From the NCBI GenBank assembly GCA_900316285.1, contig ONCG01000005.1, positions 124,001-188,000 on the forward strand: 64,000 bases of DNA, read 5' to 3'. This stretch comes from an uncultured Prevotellaceae bacterium. Its GTDB lineage: Bacteria > Bacteroidota > Bacteroidia > Bacteroidales > Bacteroidaceae. The notes beneath the pieces are model-generated. The model made no database searches, was not told the DNA's origin, and saw only the letters and a list, made by a program, of their open reading frames with translations. Both the position numbers and the translations under genes were made by a program. How positions within the stretch are numbered: the stretch's first letter is position 1; each line of letters opens with the position of its first letter. This document shows positions 16,637 to 25,786 of the stretch, piece by piece.

Positions 16637-17395
16637 ATGGCAAAGAATATTTCATTTACGATAAAGTATTGGAAGCAGAATGGTCCTACGGAGAAAGGAC
16701 ATTTTGAGTCCCGCGAGATGAAGAATATTCCTGACGACACCTCATTCCTCGAGATGCTTGACATCCTCAACGAAGAGCTCATCAACGAGGGTAAGGAGCC
16801 GTTCGTATTCGACCACGACTGCCGCGAGGGTATCTGCGGTATGTGCTCGCTCTACATCAATGGTACGCCGCACGGAAAGACCGAGCGTGGTGCTACCACC
16901 TGTCAGCTCTACATGCGCCGCTTCAACGATGGCGACGTCATCACTGTTGAGCCCTGGCGTTCGGCTGCATTCCCCGTTATCAAGGACTGTATGGTCGACC
17001 GTGGTGCCTTCGATAAGATCATCCAGGCTGGCGGCTACACCAGCATCCGTACCGGACAGGCTCAGGATGCCAACGCCATCCTTATCCCGAAGGAGAACGC
17101 CGACGAGGCTATGGACTGCGCAACATGCATTGGTTGCGGTGCCTGCGTAGCAGCTTGTAAGAACGGCTCTGCCATGCTCTTCGTATCGTCGAAGGTGTCG
17201 CAGCTTGCCCTGCTGCCCCAGGGACGTCCTGAGGCCGCCAAGCGCGCCAAGGCTATGGTCATGCGCATGGAAGAACTCGGCTTCGGTAACTGCACCAACA
17301 CCCGCGCCTGCGAGGCTGTCTGCCCGAAGAACGAATCCATTGCCAACATCGCCCGCCTGAACCGCGAGTTCATCAAGGCAAAGCTGGCTGATTAA
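16637..17395 (+). CDS. sdhB: Succinate dehydrogenase/fumarate reductase iron-sulfur subunit
   Basis: SdhB (252 aa) holds the [2Fe-2S] cluster (CREGICGMC and a later C in GATTC), the [4Fe-4S] cluster ([14 protein letters not shown]) and the third cluster cysteines ([15 protein letters not shown]). It wires the flavin to the cytochrome b anchor. Starts 80 bp after sdhA and ends the operon; a strong terminator follows. Confidence 0.97.
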   Translation: MAKNISFTIKYWKQNGPTEKGHFESREMKNIPDDTSFLEMLDILNEELINEGKEPFVFDHDCREGICGMCSLYINGTPHGKTERGATTCQLYMRRFNDGDVITVEPWRSAAFPVIKDCMVDRGAFDKIIQAGGYTSIRTGQAQDANAILIPKENADEAMDCATCIGCGACVAACKNGSAMLFVSSKVSQLALLPQGRPEAAKRAKAMVMRMEELGFGNCTNTRACEAVCPKNESIANIARLNREFIKAKLAD

Positions 17396-17422
17396 TCGCA
17401 AGTCACATCATTCAAATTAATA

Positions 17423-17460
17423 AGAGCGCCGCGGGCTAAAAACCTGCGGCGCTCTTTTTT
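17423..17460 (+). terminator. Rho-independent terminator of sdhCAB
   Basis: AGAGCGCCGCGGG (17423-17435) and CCTGCGGCGCTCT (about 17443-17455) form a GC-rich stem with one mismatch and an A-rich loop, followed by a run of T. Confidence 0.9.
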
Positions 17461-17530
17461 GTGCAAATATAAAAGATAGAGATTAAAAACGAAATGAACA
17501 GAACGGCTCTTATTCCTTCACTATAATTTA

Positions 17531-18712
17531 TTATGCGGTCTTTCTAGCAGTTGATGGCGGCGTATTATTCCGATGCAGGCGATCAATAATGATGGCAAGG
17601 GCTCCGTCGCCAGTGACGTTGCAGGCAGTGCCAAAGGAATCCATTGCGATGTAGAGGGCGATGATTAGGGCCTGTGCTTCCGGGCTGAACCCCAGTATGC
17701 CTGCCAAGGGTCCGAGTGCAGCCATCACCGCTCCGCCCGGCACACCGGGAGCTGCCACCATACAGACACCAAGAATCATGATGAAATGGAGGAAAAGCGG
17801 CAGATCGTGAGGCAAGCCGCTGATGAGACATACGGTAAGTGCGCAACAAGTGATCTTCATCATAGAGCCAGATAGGTGGATGGTGGCGCAGAGAGGTATG
17901 CAGAAGCTCGCGATTTCATCGCTCACGCCGTTTTTCTTTGCCTGTCGCAGGGTCACAGGTATAGTGGCGGCACTCGATGAGGTGCCTAATGCTGTGAGAT
18001 AGGCCGGCATCATATTCATGACCAGTCGCAGGGGATTTTTCCTTGAAAAAGCGCCGGCAATCAGGAACTCATACGCAATGATGAAGATGTGCAGCACGAA
18101 GATGATGCAGATGATTTTGGCGAACACCACCAGGATATGATATGCTTCGCCGGTAAAAGTCATGCTGAGGAAGATGCCGAAGATATAGAGCGGCAGCAGT
18201 GGGATGATGGCCACCTGGATGGTTTTCTCGATGATGGTCCGGAACTCCGAGAACCCTTTTTTCAATGAGTGCGCGTCGGTATAGGCGATGCCGATACCAA
18301 TCACGAAGGAGCTCACCAGCGCTGCCATTACGTCGAGTATGGCGGGAATCTCTAGTTTGAAGTATGGCAGTAGCGTCTCTGCCTTTTCTACCGCCAGCGA
18401 TGCCTCGGTGTCTATCAGCTGGGGGAAGAGCATCGTACCAGTACCGAATGCCAGCAGTCCTGCCAAGATGGTGTCGGCGTAGGCCAATCCCACCGTCAGC
18501 AGCAACAGACGTCCCGCCGAACGCCCGATGTCGGCAATGGCAGGTGTCACCAGTCCGATAATAATGAGCGGAATTAGGAAGCCCAAAAACTGGCTGAACA
18601 CATAGTTGAACGTCACAAACACGCGCACCCATCCTTCCGGCAGCACGTTTCCTATCACGATACCCATCACGATAGCGATAGCAATGCGAGGCAGTAATCC
18701 TATTTTTTTCAT
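17531..18712 (-). CDS. Dicarboxylate/amino acid:cation symporter (DAACS family)
   Basis: A 393-aa multi-helix transporter of the GltP/DctA family that couples uptake of dicarboxylates or acidic amino acids to cations. Family elements are visible: FLIPLIIIGLVTPAI, ALGTSSSAATIPVTL (serine-rich re-entrant hairpin HP1), a glycine/proline-rich HP2 (AAPGVPGGAVM) and the substrate-site helix DSFGTACNVTGDGALAIIID. The usual N-M-D-G-T is replaced by N-V-T-G-D-G, as in the SstT/YhfC-like branch, so the substrate is uncertain. ATG 18712 gives an N-terminus starting MKKIGLLPRI; the frame extends upstream to 18754. Convergent with sdhB. Confidence 0.85.
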   Translation of the reverse strand: MKKIGLLPRIAIAIVMGIVIGNVLPEGWVRVFVTFNYVFSQFLGFLIPLIIIGLVTPAIADIGRSAGRLLLLTVGLAYADTILAGLLAFGTGTMLFPQLIDTEASLAVEKAETLLPYFKLEIPAILDVMAALVSSFVIGIGIAYTDAHSLKKGFSEFRTIIEKTIQVAIIPLLPLYIFGIFLSMTFTGEAYHILVVFAKIICIIFVLHIFIIAYEFLIAGAFSRKNPLRLVMNMMPAYLTALGTSSSAATIPVTLRQAKKNGVSDEIASFCIPLCATIHLSGSMMKITCCALTVCLISGLPHDLPLFLHFIMILGVCMVAAPGVPGGAVMAALGPLAGILGFSPEAQALIIALYIAMDSFGTACNVTGDGALAIIIDRLHRNNTPPSTARKTA

Positions 18713-18925
18713 ATTCAGGTACAAAGTTAATGATTTTTCCGCAACTAGTTTCACATCTTATATAAAAAAAGATTCATCCAATAAAAACTATGCATTTGTC
18801 GGATGGACCTAGAAAAAACCAAAGGGAGGAAGATTAGGAAGATGTGGCTTATTGGTCGATGTGATTAAAACATGCGGTAGAGCGAAGTTAATGTTGGTTA
18901 AAGTGATTTTGATTTTCACTTTATT

Positions 18926-18957
18926 CTTGAATAAGCCGATTCTTTTTTTTAACTTTG
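18926..18957 (+). promoter_or_regulatory. Probable GH31 gene promoter
   Basis: TAACTTTG (18950-18957) matches the -7 consensus. CTTG at 18926-18929, 20 bp upstream, is a 3-of-4 match to the -33 TTTG. The leader would be about 165 nt and include the polypurine tract. Confidence 0.5.
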
Positions 18958-18985
18958 TGCAGGCAATGATGATGAGGTGGTCCGA

Positions 18986-19038
18986 GGGGTGAAAAGGGGA
19001 GAAAAGGGCATAAAGGGGAGTGAAAGGGGAGAAAAGGG
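18986..19038 (+). repeat. 10-nt periodic polypurine tract in GH31 leader
   Basis: Six G-runs start at 18986, 18996, 19006, 19015, 19026 and 19036, joined by A-rich linkers (units such as GGGGAGAAAA). A G-quadruplex is possible on paper, though loops of 6-7 nt are long. Confidence 0.75.
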
Positions 19039-19126
19039 ACAATAGTCCTGCCTCTCGCCCCTCTGGTTGCACAAGGTATTCGTCCCTTTTAAGCCTTAAA
19101 AAGAGGATCAATAAACAATATAAGAT

Positions 19127-21460
19127 ATGAAGAAGAGACTTTTCACGATGCTTTCCGTCTGTGCTCTCTGTGGCACTATGACGATGAATGCCCAGATTCA
19201 GACCAATGCGGGTGTGCAGTACCTGCAGTGCATGCAAAAGGACGTGTCGACAGACTTTAGTGATTTGTCGAACACCTATTTCCTTGCCGATTCGCTGGTG
19301 GCTTTCGATGCGGCAAAGGGTGAGGGATTATTGCAGTGGAAACGCTACAGGCTGTCGCCTCGTCAGGCCTTTAATCTGAATGGCTACTGGCCCGTCCGCA
19401 TGCAGATGCTCGACTTCCCCGATGCCGCTTATGTAAACGATCCGGAACTGAAGCTGAGCATCGAGTTCATCACTCCTCGCACCGCGCGAATCCGCATGCT
19501 GACCACCCCCGTTCAACCGAAAGACACCGATGCCGACGATGTGATGTTTTGCGACCGCTTCAAGGCTCGTACGAAAGGTGCAGCATGGAAGAGCAGTCAA
19601 ACGGCCAATGCCATTTCCTACACTTCACCCTATGGCACCATTGAAATCCAGAAGTATCCTTGGCGTATCGTCATCAAGGATGCGAAGGGTAGGGTGTTGA
19701 CGCAGACGCGCCATATCATCGACAACGACTCCACGCAAGTGAAGTTGCTGCCGTTCTCTTTCATCAAGCGTGGCTCTGACAACTCGCGTAGCGTAAACCC
19801 CGTGTTGTCGTTGGCACCTGGTGAGCGCATCTATGGCTGTGGCGAGTCGTTCACCTCTTTAAATAAGGTGGGGCAGAAAGTGCATCTCTCTGTCACCGAC
19901 CCACAAGGACCAGAGACCGATGGCCAATACAAGCCCGTGCCCTTCTTCTTCTCGAATCGTGGCTATGGCATCTTCATGCATACCTCCGCGCCTGTCACCT
20001 GCGACTTCGGAGCTTCCTATATTGGTGCCGACCGCCTGTTTATGGCCGATGAAATGGTCGATTTCTTCGTCTTCTTCGGAGAGCCGAAGGATATACTGAA
20101 CGAGTATACCGACATCACCGGCAAGTCGCCGATGCTTCCCCTCTGGAGCTTTGGCACGTGGATGAGCCGTATCACCTACTTCTCGCAGGAGGAAGGCTTG
20201 GAGATTGCCCGTCAGCTTCGTGCCCACCGGATTCCTTCCGACGTCATCCACTTCGATACCGGATGGTTTGGTGTCGATTGGCAATGCGACTACGAGTTTG
20301 CCAAGGACCGCTTCAAGGACCCTGTCGGCATGTTGAAGCAACTCTCAAAAGATGGATTCCATACCTGCTTGTGGCAGTTGCCTTACTTCACACCCAAGAA
20401 TCGTTTCTTCCCGGAGATTATTGAGCGAGGCATGCATGTAGTGAATGCCACGGGTGGCATGCCAGTGGAAGATGCCATTCTCGACTTCTCTAATCCCGAG
20501 ACCGTCAACTGGTATCAGTCTAAGATAGAAGGTCTCATGAAGCAGGGTGTGTCTACCATCAAGTGCGACTTTGGCGAGGCAGCCCCCTACAATGGCTTCT
20601 ACCACAGCGGCAAGGGTGGACTCTATGAGCACAACCTCTATCCCTTGCGCTACAACAAAGCACTTTGGGAGGTCGTAGAGCGCAATCATCCGGGCGAAGG
20701 CATCATCTGGGCACGTTCTGCCTGGGCTGGTTCTCAGCGCTATGCCCTGCATTGGGGTGGTGATGCCGCGACGACGAACATCGGTCTGTTGGGCGATCTG
20801 CGAGGCGGTCTCTCCTTCGGTCTCAGCGGCTTTTCGTTCTGGAGCCACGACATGGGAGGCTTTGTGACAGCTTCGCCAGAAGACATCTACCGTCGTTGGC
20901 TACCCTTCGGCTTCTTGTCGAGTCACACCCGTGCTCACGGCGCACCCCCAACGGAGCCCTGGCTCATCTCCGAATCGTTTACTGATGCGTTCCGTGACTG
21001 TGCCGAGATGAAGTACAAACTCATGCCTTATGTGTATGCCCAGGCGAAGGATTGCTCGGAGCGCGGCCTGCCAATGGTGCGTGCCCTGCTCGTTGAGTTC
21101 CCTCAAGACAAGGGAGCCTGGCTTGTGGAGGATGAGTATATGTTTGGTTCGCAAATGCTTGTGGCTCCATTGTTAGAGTCTGGCAATGAGCGGACAGTCT
21201 ACCTGCCCAAAGGCAAGTGGATTGACTATCAGAGCGGTGAAGTCTATGAGGGTGGTTACCAGACCATCCGTGCCGGCAAGATTCCCGCTGTTATCTTGGT
21301 GCGCGACGGCAGTTTGATACCTCATGTTCCTCTTGCACAGCGCACTGACCAGATAGACTGGAACAAGGTAGAGCTGAAGGCATACAAGGTCGATGCCCAG
21401 AAGTGCACGGGCTTGCTCTTCAAACCAGGCGACAAGGCTATCAAAGTCGTTGAGCAATAA
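19127..21460 (+). CDS. GH31 alpha-xylosidase-like glycoside hydrolase, secreted
   Basis: A 777-aa enzyme with a signal peptide (cleavage near MNA/Q). The order is an N-terminal beta-sandwich, a (beta/alpha)8 barrel from about residue 330 and C-terminal sandwiches. The nucleophile is Asp481 in IKCDFGEAAP and the acid/base is Asp546 in HWGGDAATT; FSFWSHDMGGF is the third GH31 signature. The K-x-D-F-G-E form and FGTWMSRITYFSQEE resemble YicI-type alpha-xylosidases acting on xyloglucan-derived oligosaccharides. No SusC/SusD pair is adjacent, so this is not a canonical utilisation locus. Alpha-glucosidase activity cannot be excluded. Confidence 0.9.
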   Translation: MKKRLFTMLSVCALCGTMTMNAQIQTNAGVQYLQCMQKDVSTDFSDLSNTYFLADSLVAFDAAKGEGLLQWKRYRLSPRQAFNLNGYWPVRMQMLDFPDAAYVNDPELKLSIEFITPRTARIRMLTTPVQPKDTDADDVMFCDRFKARTKGAAWKSSQTANAISYTSPYGTIEIQKYPWRIVIKDAKGRVLTQTRHIIDNDSTQVKLLPFSFIKRGSDNSRSVNPVLSLAPGERIYGCGESFTSLNKVGQKVHLSVTDPQGPETDGQYKPVPFFFSNRGYGIFMHTSAPVTCDFGASYIGADRLFMADEMVDFFVFFGEPKDILNEYTDITGKSPMLPLWSFGTWMSRITYFSQEEGLEIARQLRAHRIPSDVIHFDTGWFGVDWQCDYEFAKDRFKDPVGMLKQLSKDGFHTCLWQLPYFTPKNRFFPEIIERGMHVVNATGGMPVEDAILDFSNPETVNWYQSKIEGLMKQGVSTIKCDFGEAAPYNGFYHSGKGGLYEHNLYPLRYNKALWEVVERNHPGEGIIWARSAWAGSQRYALHWGGDAATTNIGLLGDLRGGLSFGLSGFSFWSHDMGGFVTASPEDIYRRWLPFGFLSSHTRAHGAPPTEPWLISESFTDAFRDCAEMKYKLMPYVYAQAKDCSERGLPMVRALLVEFPQDKGAWLVEDEYMFGSQMLVAPLLESGNERTVYLPKGKWIDYQSGEVYEGGYQTIRAGKIPAVILVRDGSLIPHVPLAQRTDQIDWNKVELKAYKVDAQKCTGLLFKPGDKAIKVVEQ

Positions 21461-21501
21461 GTGGAATAATACGATTGAAGTAACGATTAAACACTGATGG
21501 A

Positions 21502-21975
21502 ATGAAACGAAATACGATTCTTGCAGTCATCGCAATTATTTTGCTGGCCCTCTATGCCAGTATTGCACTCCTGCTCCTGCTGCCGGTCATCCCCTTGGTT
21601 TATTACTTCAATAAACGTCAGGAAAAAGCGGAACCACCGAGGGTGACCTATGCCAGCATTGATGAAGTGGAGAGGAAGTATGGCGAACCCGATGACGTGG
21701 TGGTGCTCGATGCCTCAAGGGCCAACGAGCTGCCGGCGCTCATCCTGTTCTACACGGCCCAGGATGTCATGGTGATGGCGGGCGAAGAGCTCAAGATCAG
21801 CGACCTTGTGAGCGTCATGCCGAAAAACATGGCAACCCCCTATACCATTGACGAGCATGCCGTGATTATCAGCACGAAAGATCCTTCGCGCCCAACCATT
21901 CACCTGCGTGTGGGCTATGATGCAGGACTTGCGAGTGAAATCGCTGCGCAAATCGATGCACATCTTATAAAATAG
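21502..21975 (+). CDS. Single-helix membrane protein, unknown function
   Basis: A 157-aa protein with one strong N-terminal hydrophobic stretch (residues 6-36, possibly a hairpin) and a soluble C-terminal domain of about 115 residues (VTYASIDEVERKYGEPDDVVVLDA...). No family recognised. It follows the GH31 gene by 41 bp on the same strand and may be read through from it. Confidence 0.6.
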   Translation: MKRNTILAVIAIILLALYASIALLLLLPVIPLVYYFNKRQEKAEPPRVTYASIDEVERKYGEPDDVVVLDASRANELPALILFYTAQDVMVMAGEELKISDLVSVMPKNMATPYTIDEHAVIISTKDPSRPTIHLRVGYDAGLASEIAAQIDAHLIK

Positions 21976-22044
21976 GAACCATGTAGAATTTGACCCTGAG
22001 AATGTAGGGAAGCGACGTGACGCTTTACTGGAATTAGCATTTCA

Positions 22045-22569
22045 TCACTTCACCTTCCAGACATTCAGCACGATGCCTTGAAAGCCCTGCGACCATTCGG
22101 GGGCACACACAAAGAGGGCATTGTTCATCCAGGCATAAGGGCTGTCGGCAGGGGCTTCAAACTGCGGTGCGGCACGGAAGTAGAACGTAGGATTTCCATT
22201 TTCGTCCTTTCCACCGCAAATGATGCCGCGGTTGCGCACGTGGATGTAGACGCCGTCGTCGGTCTTGATACTGTAGATGGCCTCCAGTTCTGTGCGATTC
22301 AGGGCTGTGTTGGCCAGCTGGTAGTCGGCACCGCCGTTGAGGATGGTGCCCTTCAGCAGCGGCCCTTCGAAGGTTCCTCCCGTGATAGGGATGACGGTGC
22401 GGCGCCCGTGTTGTGTTTCGCCAACGGAATAGGTCTCGCCGAGTGTTACGCGCAGCTGCAGGGCGAACTCCAGTTGCGGTGTGTCTTTTGGCTGGTTCTG
22501 CTGTGCTCGACAGGCGATGGCGAGCATGAGTGCAAAGGCAAAAAGCGTGATTCTTTTCATTGCTGTCAT
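22045..22569 (-). CDS. DUF3237 family secreted protein
   Basis: A 174-aa protein with an N-terminal signal (MKRITLFAFALMLAIACRAQ; the cysteine at CRAQ is not a clean lipobox). The mature part shows the DUF3237 pattern: VGETQHGRRTVIPITGGTFEGP, NGGADYQL, YSIKTDDGVYIHVRNRG and YFRAAPQFEAP, a beta-barrel-like lipid-binding-type fold. Function unknown. A -7 box TAATTTTG lies on the minus strand at 22590-22597; the start may be 22569 or 22560. It is convergent with its left neighbour and divergent from the esterase. Confidence 0.8.
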   Translation of the reverse strand: MTAMKRITLFAFALMLAIACRAQQNQPKDTPQLEFALQLRVTLGETYSVGETQHGRRTVIPITGGTFEGPLLKGTILNGGADYQLANTALNRTELEAIYSIKTDDGVYIHVRNRGIICGGKDENGNPTFYFRAAPQFEAPADSPYAWMNNALFVCAPEWSQGFQGIVLNVWKVK

Positions 22570-22741
22570 GATTAATTATAAATAATGTACAAAATTAGCA
22601 TTTCTTTTTTAAAAACACCCATTATTATCGAGATTATTTGTAATTTTGCAGCAATCAAGTGCAAGGCGACAACGCCAAATGCACAACCACTCTCTTTAGT
22701 CATCGACAATACATCTATCATCACTTAATAAAAACACCAAC

Positions 22742-23899
22742 ATGAAACGACTGATTACAATGGCATGTTGCCTCCTGCTGGCAGTGGGCGGCTATGCACA
22801 ACAGGCACTGGGACAGCGTCCCAACGTGAAATCGCCCATCATTAACAAGGATGGGTCGGTGACCTTCAACTTCTTCGATCCCTCTGCTCAGAAGGTGAGT
22901 GTGACGGGCGACTTCGAGGAAATCAAGTGGCAGACGCTGCCCATGACGAAGCAGGACAATGGCGTTTGGACGGTGACAACAAAGCCTCTTAACCCCGAGC
23001 TCTATTCCTATAGCTTCTCGGTAGACGGTCAGCGCATCATCGATCCCGCCAATAGCTACGTCAACCGCGACATCTCAACGCTGAGCAATATCTTCATCGT
23101 GACGAAAGGAAAGGGCGACAAGGGCGACCTGTATCAGGTGAACAATGTTCCTCATGGCACGTTGTCGCGTGTTTGGTACGATAGTCCTACGCTGGGCCAG
23201 CAACGTCGCATGACGGTTTATCTGCCTGCAGCCTACGACGGCAAGAAGAAGTTCCCAGTGATGTATCTGCTGCATGGCCATGGAGGCGACGAAACGGCTT
23301 GGGGCGACCTTGGTCGTGCCTCGCAAATCATGGACAACCTCATCGCTGCAGGCAAGGCTGTGCCAATGATTGTGGTGATGCCCAACGGCAACCCCACCTG
23401 TAACGCTGCGCCGGGTTGGTGGCATGAGGGCATGTACACGCCCGATGGCAACGCCTTCAACGACCGTGGTGCAAAGGCATCGATGGAAGAGAGCTTCATG
23501 GACATCGTGAACTTCGTCGACAGCCACTACAAGACCATCCGCAAGCGGTCGGCACGTGCCGTGACGGGACTCTCGATGGGTGGCGGCCATACGTTTGGCA
23601 TCTCCCGCCTCTATCCCGAAACCTTCGACTACTACGGCCTGCAGTCGGCAGCAGCACGCATGAACCGCGACGCCTCGAAGATTGACGATCAGCTGGCCCG
23701 CCTCTTTGCCTCGAAGCCGAAACTCTACTGGATTGCCATTGGCAAGGAAGACTTCCTGATGCAGATGAACACTCAGCTGCGCCAGTATCTCGACGAGCAT
23801 AAATATCCCTATGAATACTTCGAGAACGATGGCGGACACCTCTGGCGCAACTGGCGCATCTATCTCACAATGTTTGCCCAGCGGTTGTTTAAAGAATAA
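22742..23899 (+). CDS. CE1-type carbohydrate esterase with N-terminal E-set domain
   Basis: A 385-aa secreted protein. The signal peptide ends near GGYA/Q. Residues 30-120 form an E-set/CBM48-like sandwich (FNFFDPSAQKVSVTGDF, LYSYSFSVDG), and residues 140-385 form an alpha/beta-hydrolase with nucleophile Ser278 in TGLSMGGGHTF, PVMYLLHGHGGDETAW (oxyanion region) and a late His in NDGGHLWRNW. This order is typical of feruloyl or acetyl-xylan esterases and of enterochelin-esterase-like proteins in Bacteroidota polysaccharide degraders. Substrate not determinable. Confidence 0.88.
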   Translation: MKRLITMACCLLLAVGGYAQQALGQRPNVKSPIINKDGSVTFNFFDPSAQKVSVTGDFEEIKWQTLPMTKQDNGVWTVTTKPLNPELYSYSFSVDGQRIIDPANSYVNRDISTLSNIFIVTKGKGDKGDLYQVNNVPHGTLSRVWYDSPTLGQQRRMTVYLPAAYDGKKKFPVMYLLHGHGGDETAWGDLGRASQIMDNLIAAGKAVPMIVVMPNGNPTCNAAPGWWHEGMYTPDGNAFNDRGAKASMEESFMDIVNFVDSHYKTIRKRSARAVTGLSMGGGHTFGISRLYPETFDYYGLQSAAARMNRDASKIDDQLARLFASKPKLYWIAIGKEDFLMQMNTQLRQYLDEHKYPYEYFENDGGHLWRNWRIYLTMFAQRLFKE

Positions 23900-23929
23900 G
23901 TAACTTCCGAAAGTTGAATAAGTAAGAAG

Positions 23930-24541
23930 ATGGAAGAAGAGAAAAATATCGACATCCAACAGGAACAGGCGCCTTTCGAGGAAATAGAAGGCTGCCACAG
24001 ACGGAAAGTAGCCATCGACCTGATCAAGGCAAACATCTTTGCCGTTGTCATCATGTGCGTGGTGGGCATTGTGCTGACCGCTCTGTTTTTCCTGATTTGG
24101 CACGATCGTCGGCCCATCCGTGAACTCCTGGGCACCGCGCCCACATGGATCGTGTTGCTCGTTGCGGCGGTTGTGGGCATCGTGATTCATGAAGTCATCC
24201 ACGGCATCACTTGGGCATGCTACGCCCGCAGAGGTTGGAAGAGCATCAGCTTCGGCGTCCTCTGGAAGTACCTCACACCCTACTGCCATTGCGACGAGCC
24301 CATGCGCATTCGTCCCTATCAGCTGGCGTGCCTCATGCCATGCTTCGTGGTGGGTGTGATTCCATCAATCATCGCCCTTTTCATCGGGAGTCTGCCCCTG
24401 TTGTTCTGGGGCATCTTCTTCATCGCTGCAGCCGCCGGCGACATCTGGATGGCGTGGCTGCTGACGAAGGAGAATCCAGAAAGCCTCGTTCTGGACCATC
24501 CCAGCGAAGCAGGATACTATATCATGGAAAGTGGAGAATGA
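23930..24541 (+). CDS. DUF3267 putative zincin membrane peptidase
   Basis: A 203-aa protein with two pairs of membrane helices (about 35-58 and 70-90, then 140-165 and 170-188). HEVIHG near residue 86 is the HExxH zinc motif embedded in a helix, and DIWMAWLL supplies a possible third ligand (Asp), as in M50-like intramembrane proteases. DUF3267 proteins have no settled role. The start lies 30 bp after the esterase gene. Confidence 0.8.
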   Translation: MEEEKNIDIQQEQAPFEEIEGCHRRKVAIDLIKANIFAVVIMCVVGIVLTALFFLIWHDRRPIRELLGTAPTWIVLLVAAVVGIVIHEVIHGITWACYARRGWKSISFGVLWKYLTPYCHCDEPMRIRPYQLACLMPCFVVGVIPSIIALFIGSLPLLFWGIFFIAAAAGDIWMAWLLTKENPESLVLDHPSEAGYYIMESGE

Positions 24542-24574
24542 GTAATATCAAGTAGGCATTTGTACATTTGCGGC

Positions 24575-25726
24575 ATGAAAGCGTCGTTCAACACACTTCA
24601 AAAGGTCAGCAGAGCTCAATGCAGGGTGCTGTTTGCTGCTTTGCTGCTAATAGCGGGCTCTTGTGAAGTCGTGGCACAAGACGACGATGACATCTGGAAA
24701 GAACTATACCTGCAAAATGTCGACGTGCAGCGAGAGAAGGACTACTGTCTGCGACTCTTCTGCTACTACCGGTTTATCGAGGAGGGTGGAGAATATGTCG
24801 CAGGACGCAAGACACAGGAATACTACGTCTATGAGGGCATCTGCCAGATGGATGTGCGCTACACGAAGAAGTGGGACGATGGCATCCAGATCATCGCTGG
24901 GCGCAACCTCGTGCATCCCGATGGACATGCCAACCCCGATGACATCGAATACTGGCAGCTGAGGCCATACACATTTCTGGAAAAGGCACGTCGCTTGCCG
25001 AAGACATACACGCTTGAAACATCGGGCGATACCACACGTGTCTTTACGAAGCGAGGCCTGGCGGGAGTGGCTGTGCGCGACACGGCCAGCCAGGAGCTGC
25101 GCATCGACTACAACGCGCTGGCTCCCGACACGTCCTTCACCATCAACATCCTCTTGGCCAAGGTGCACCTCTCGCACGTCGATGCCCATGCCGTCTATCG
25201 TTTGGAAGACACGGCTGTCGACTACGTGCCGCAGGGCAACCTGAAGTACATCAGCTTTGAGGGTGATATGGACGCCTCGCTCTATTCGTTCATTCCCCTC
25301 AGTCCTGATGAGTCGGGCAAGTCGGGAGCCTTGCGCATGCGTTACCACGACCGAACAGAGTTCTATGTTGACAGCGTGGTCTATATGACGCGTAGCGAGT
25401 ATAATGCCGACCGGCGCCTCACGTCTCAGGACCGGCGCCAGCGCTGCGGCTATACAGCTTCCGACATCGACCGCTTGAAGCAGAAACTTAGTGTGCCACC
25501 GCTCACATCTGCTGTGCTTCAGCGCATTGAGGACCAGCGCGACTGGGACGATGAGTTTTCCCAATGGCGGCAGGTCGACCGACGCATGAAAGTCCTCGAC
25601 AAGGCCGGCGAGAAGGTGCAACAGAAGATGGAAAAACTGGAACAGAGCCCTGCTGCCAAGAAAATGGCTGACAAGGTGGAGCAAACCCTTGAGAAGGTCC
25701 TTGAAAGCAAAGAGCATGAAGAATGA
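24575..25726 (+). CDS. Exported protein of unknown function
   Basis: A 383-aa exported protein: signal region (LLIAGSCEVVAQ), then a mixed domain, and from about residue 330 a charged alpha-helical/coiled-coil tail with KVQQKMEKLEQ and VEQTLEKVLE. No known family. I chose the ATG at 24575 because the alternative at 24560 overlaps a -7-like TACATTTG (24563-24570), although no matching -33 is visible. GSCE could be a lipobox-like cysteine, but the sequence is not canonical. Confidence 0.6.
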   Translation: MKASFNTLQKVSRAQCRVLFAALLLIAGSCEVVAQDDDDIWKELYLQNVDVQREKDYCLRLFCYYRFIEEGGEYVAGRKTQEYYVYEGICQMDVRYTKKWDDGIQIIAGRNLVHPDGHANPDDIEYWQLRPYTFLEKARRLPKTYTLETSGDTTRVFTKRGLAGVAVRDTASQELRIDYNALAPDTSFTINILLAKVHLSHVDAHAVYRLEDTAVDYVPQGNLKYISFEGDMDASLYSFIPLSPDESGKSGALRMRYHDRTEFYVDSVVYMTRSEYNADRRLTSQDRRQRCGYTASDIDRLKQKLSVPPLTSAVLQRIEDQRDWDDEFSQWRQVDRRMKVLDKAGEKVQQKMEKLEQSPAAKKMADKVEQTLEKVLESKEHEE

Positions 25727-25786
25727 AGCGATGGAGCCATCGCGTTAGGACTAATATGAATTTATAATAAAAATAATGTGGAAGAG

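Larger units (their letters stand above)
18713..19126. other. 414-bp gene-free region between symporter and GH31 genes
   Basis: This divergent spacer is AT-rich up to about 18950, then contains the GH31 promoter and a G/A-rich periodic tract (18986-19038). No conserved small frame or RNA fold was recognised. A minus-strand open frame (to 19237) overlaps the GH31 start and looks like a shadow. Confidence 0.6.

Noticed and set aside
18809-19237. A 142-residue minus-strand open frame overlapping the GH31 start
   Set aside because: It covers the GH31 promoter, polypurine tract and signal peptide and has no recognisable domain.
19127-23899. A polysaccharide utilisation locus around the GH31 and CE1 genes
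   Set aside because: No SusC/SusD pair or hybrid two-component regulator is present, and a DUF3237 gene on the opposite strand interrupts the run.
23075-24289. A 404-residue minus-strand open frame across the esterase and DUF3267 genes
   Set aside because: It runs across two well-supported genes and their spacer and has a composition rich in His and Val typical of antisense frames.
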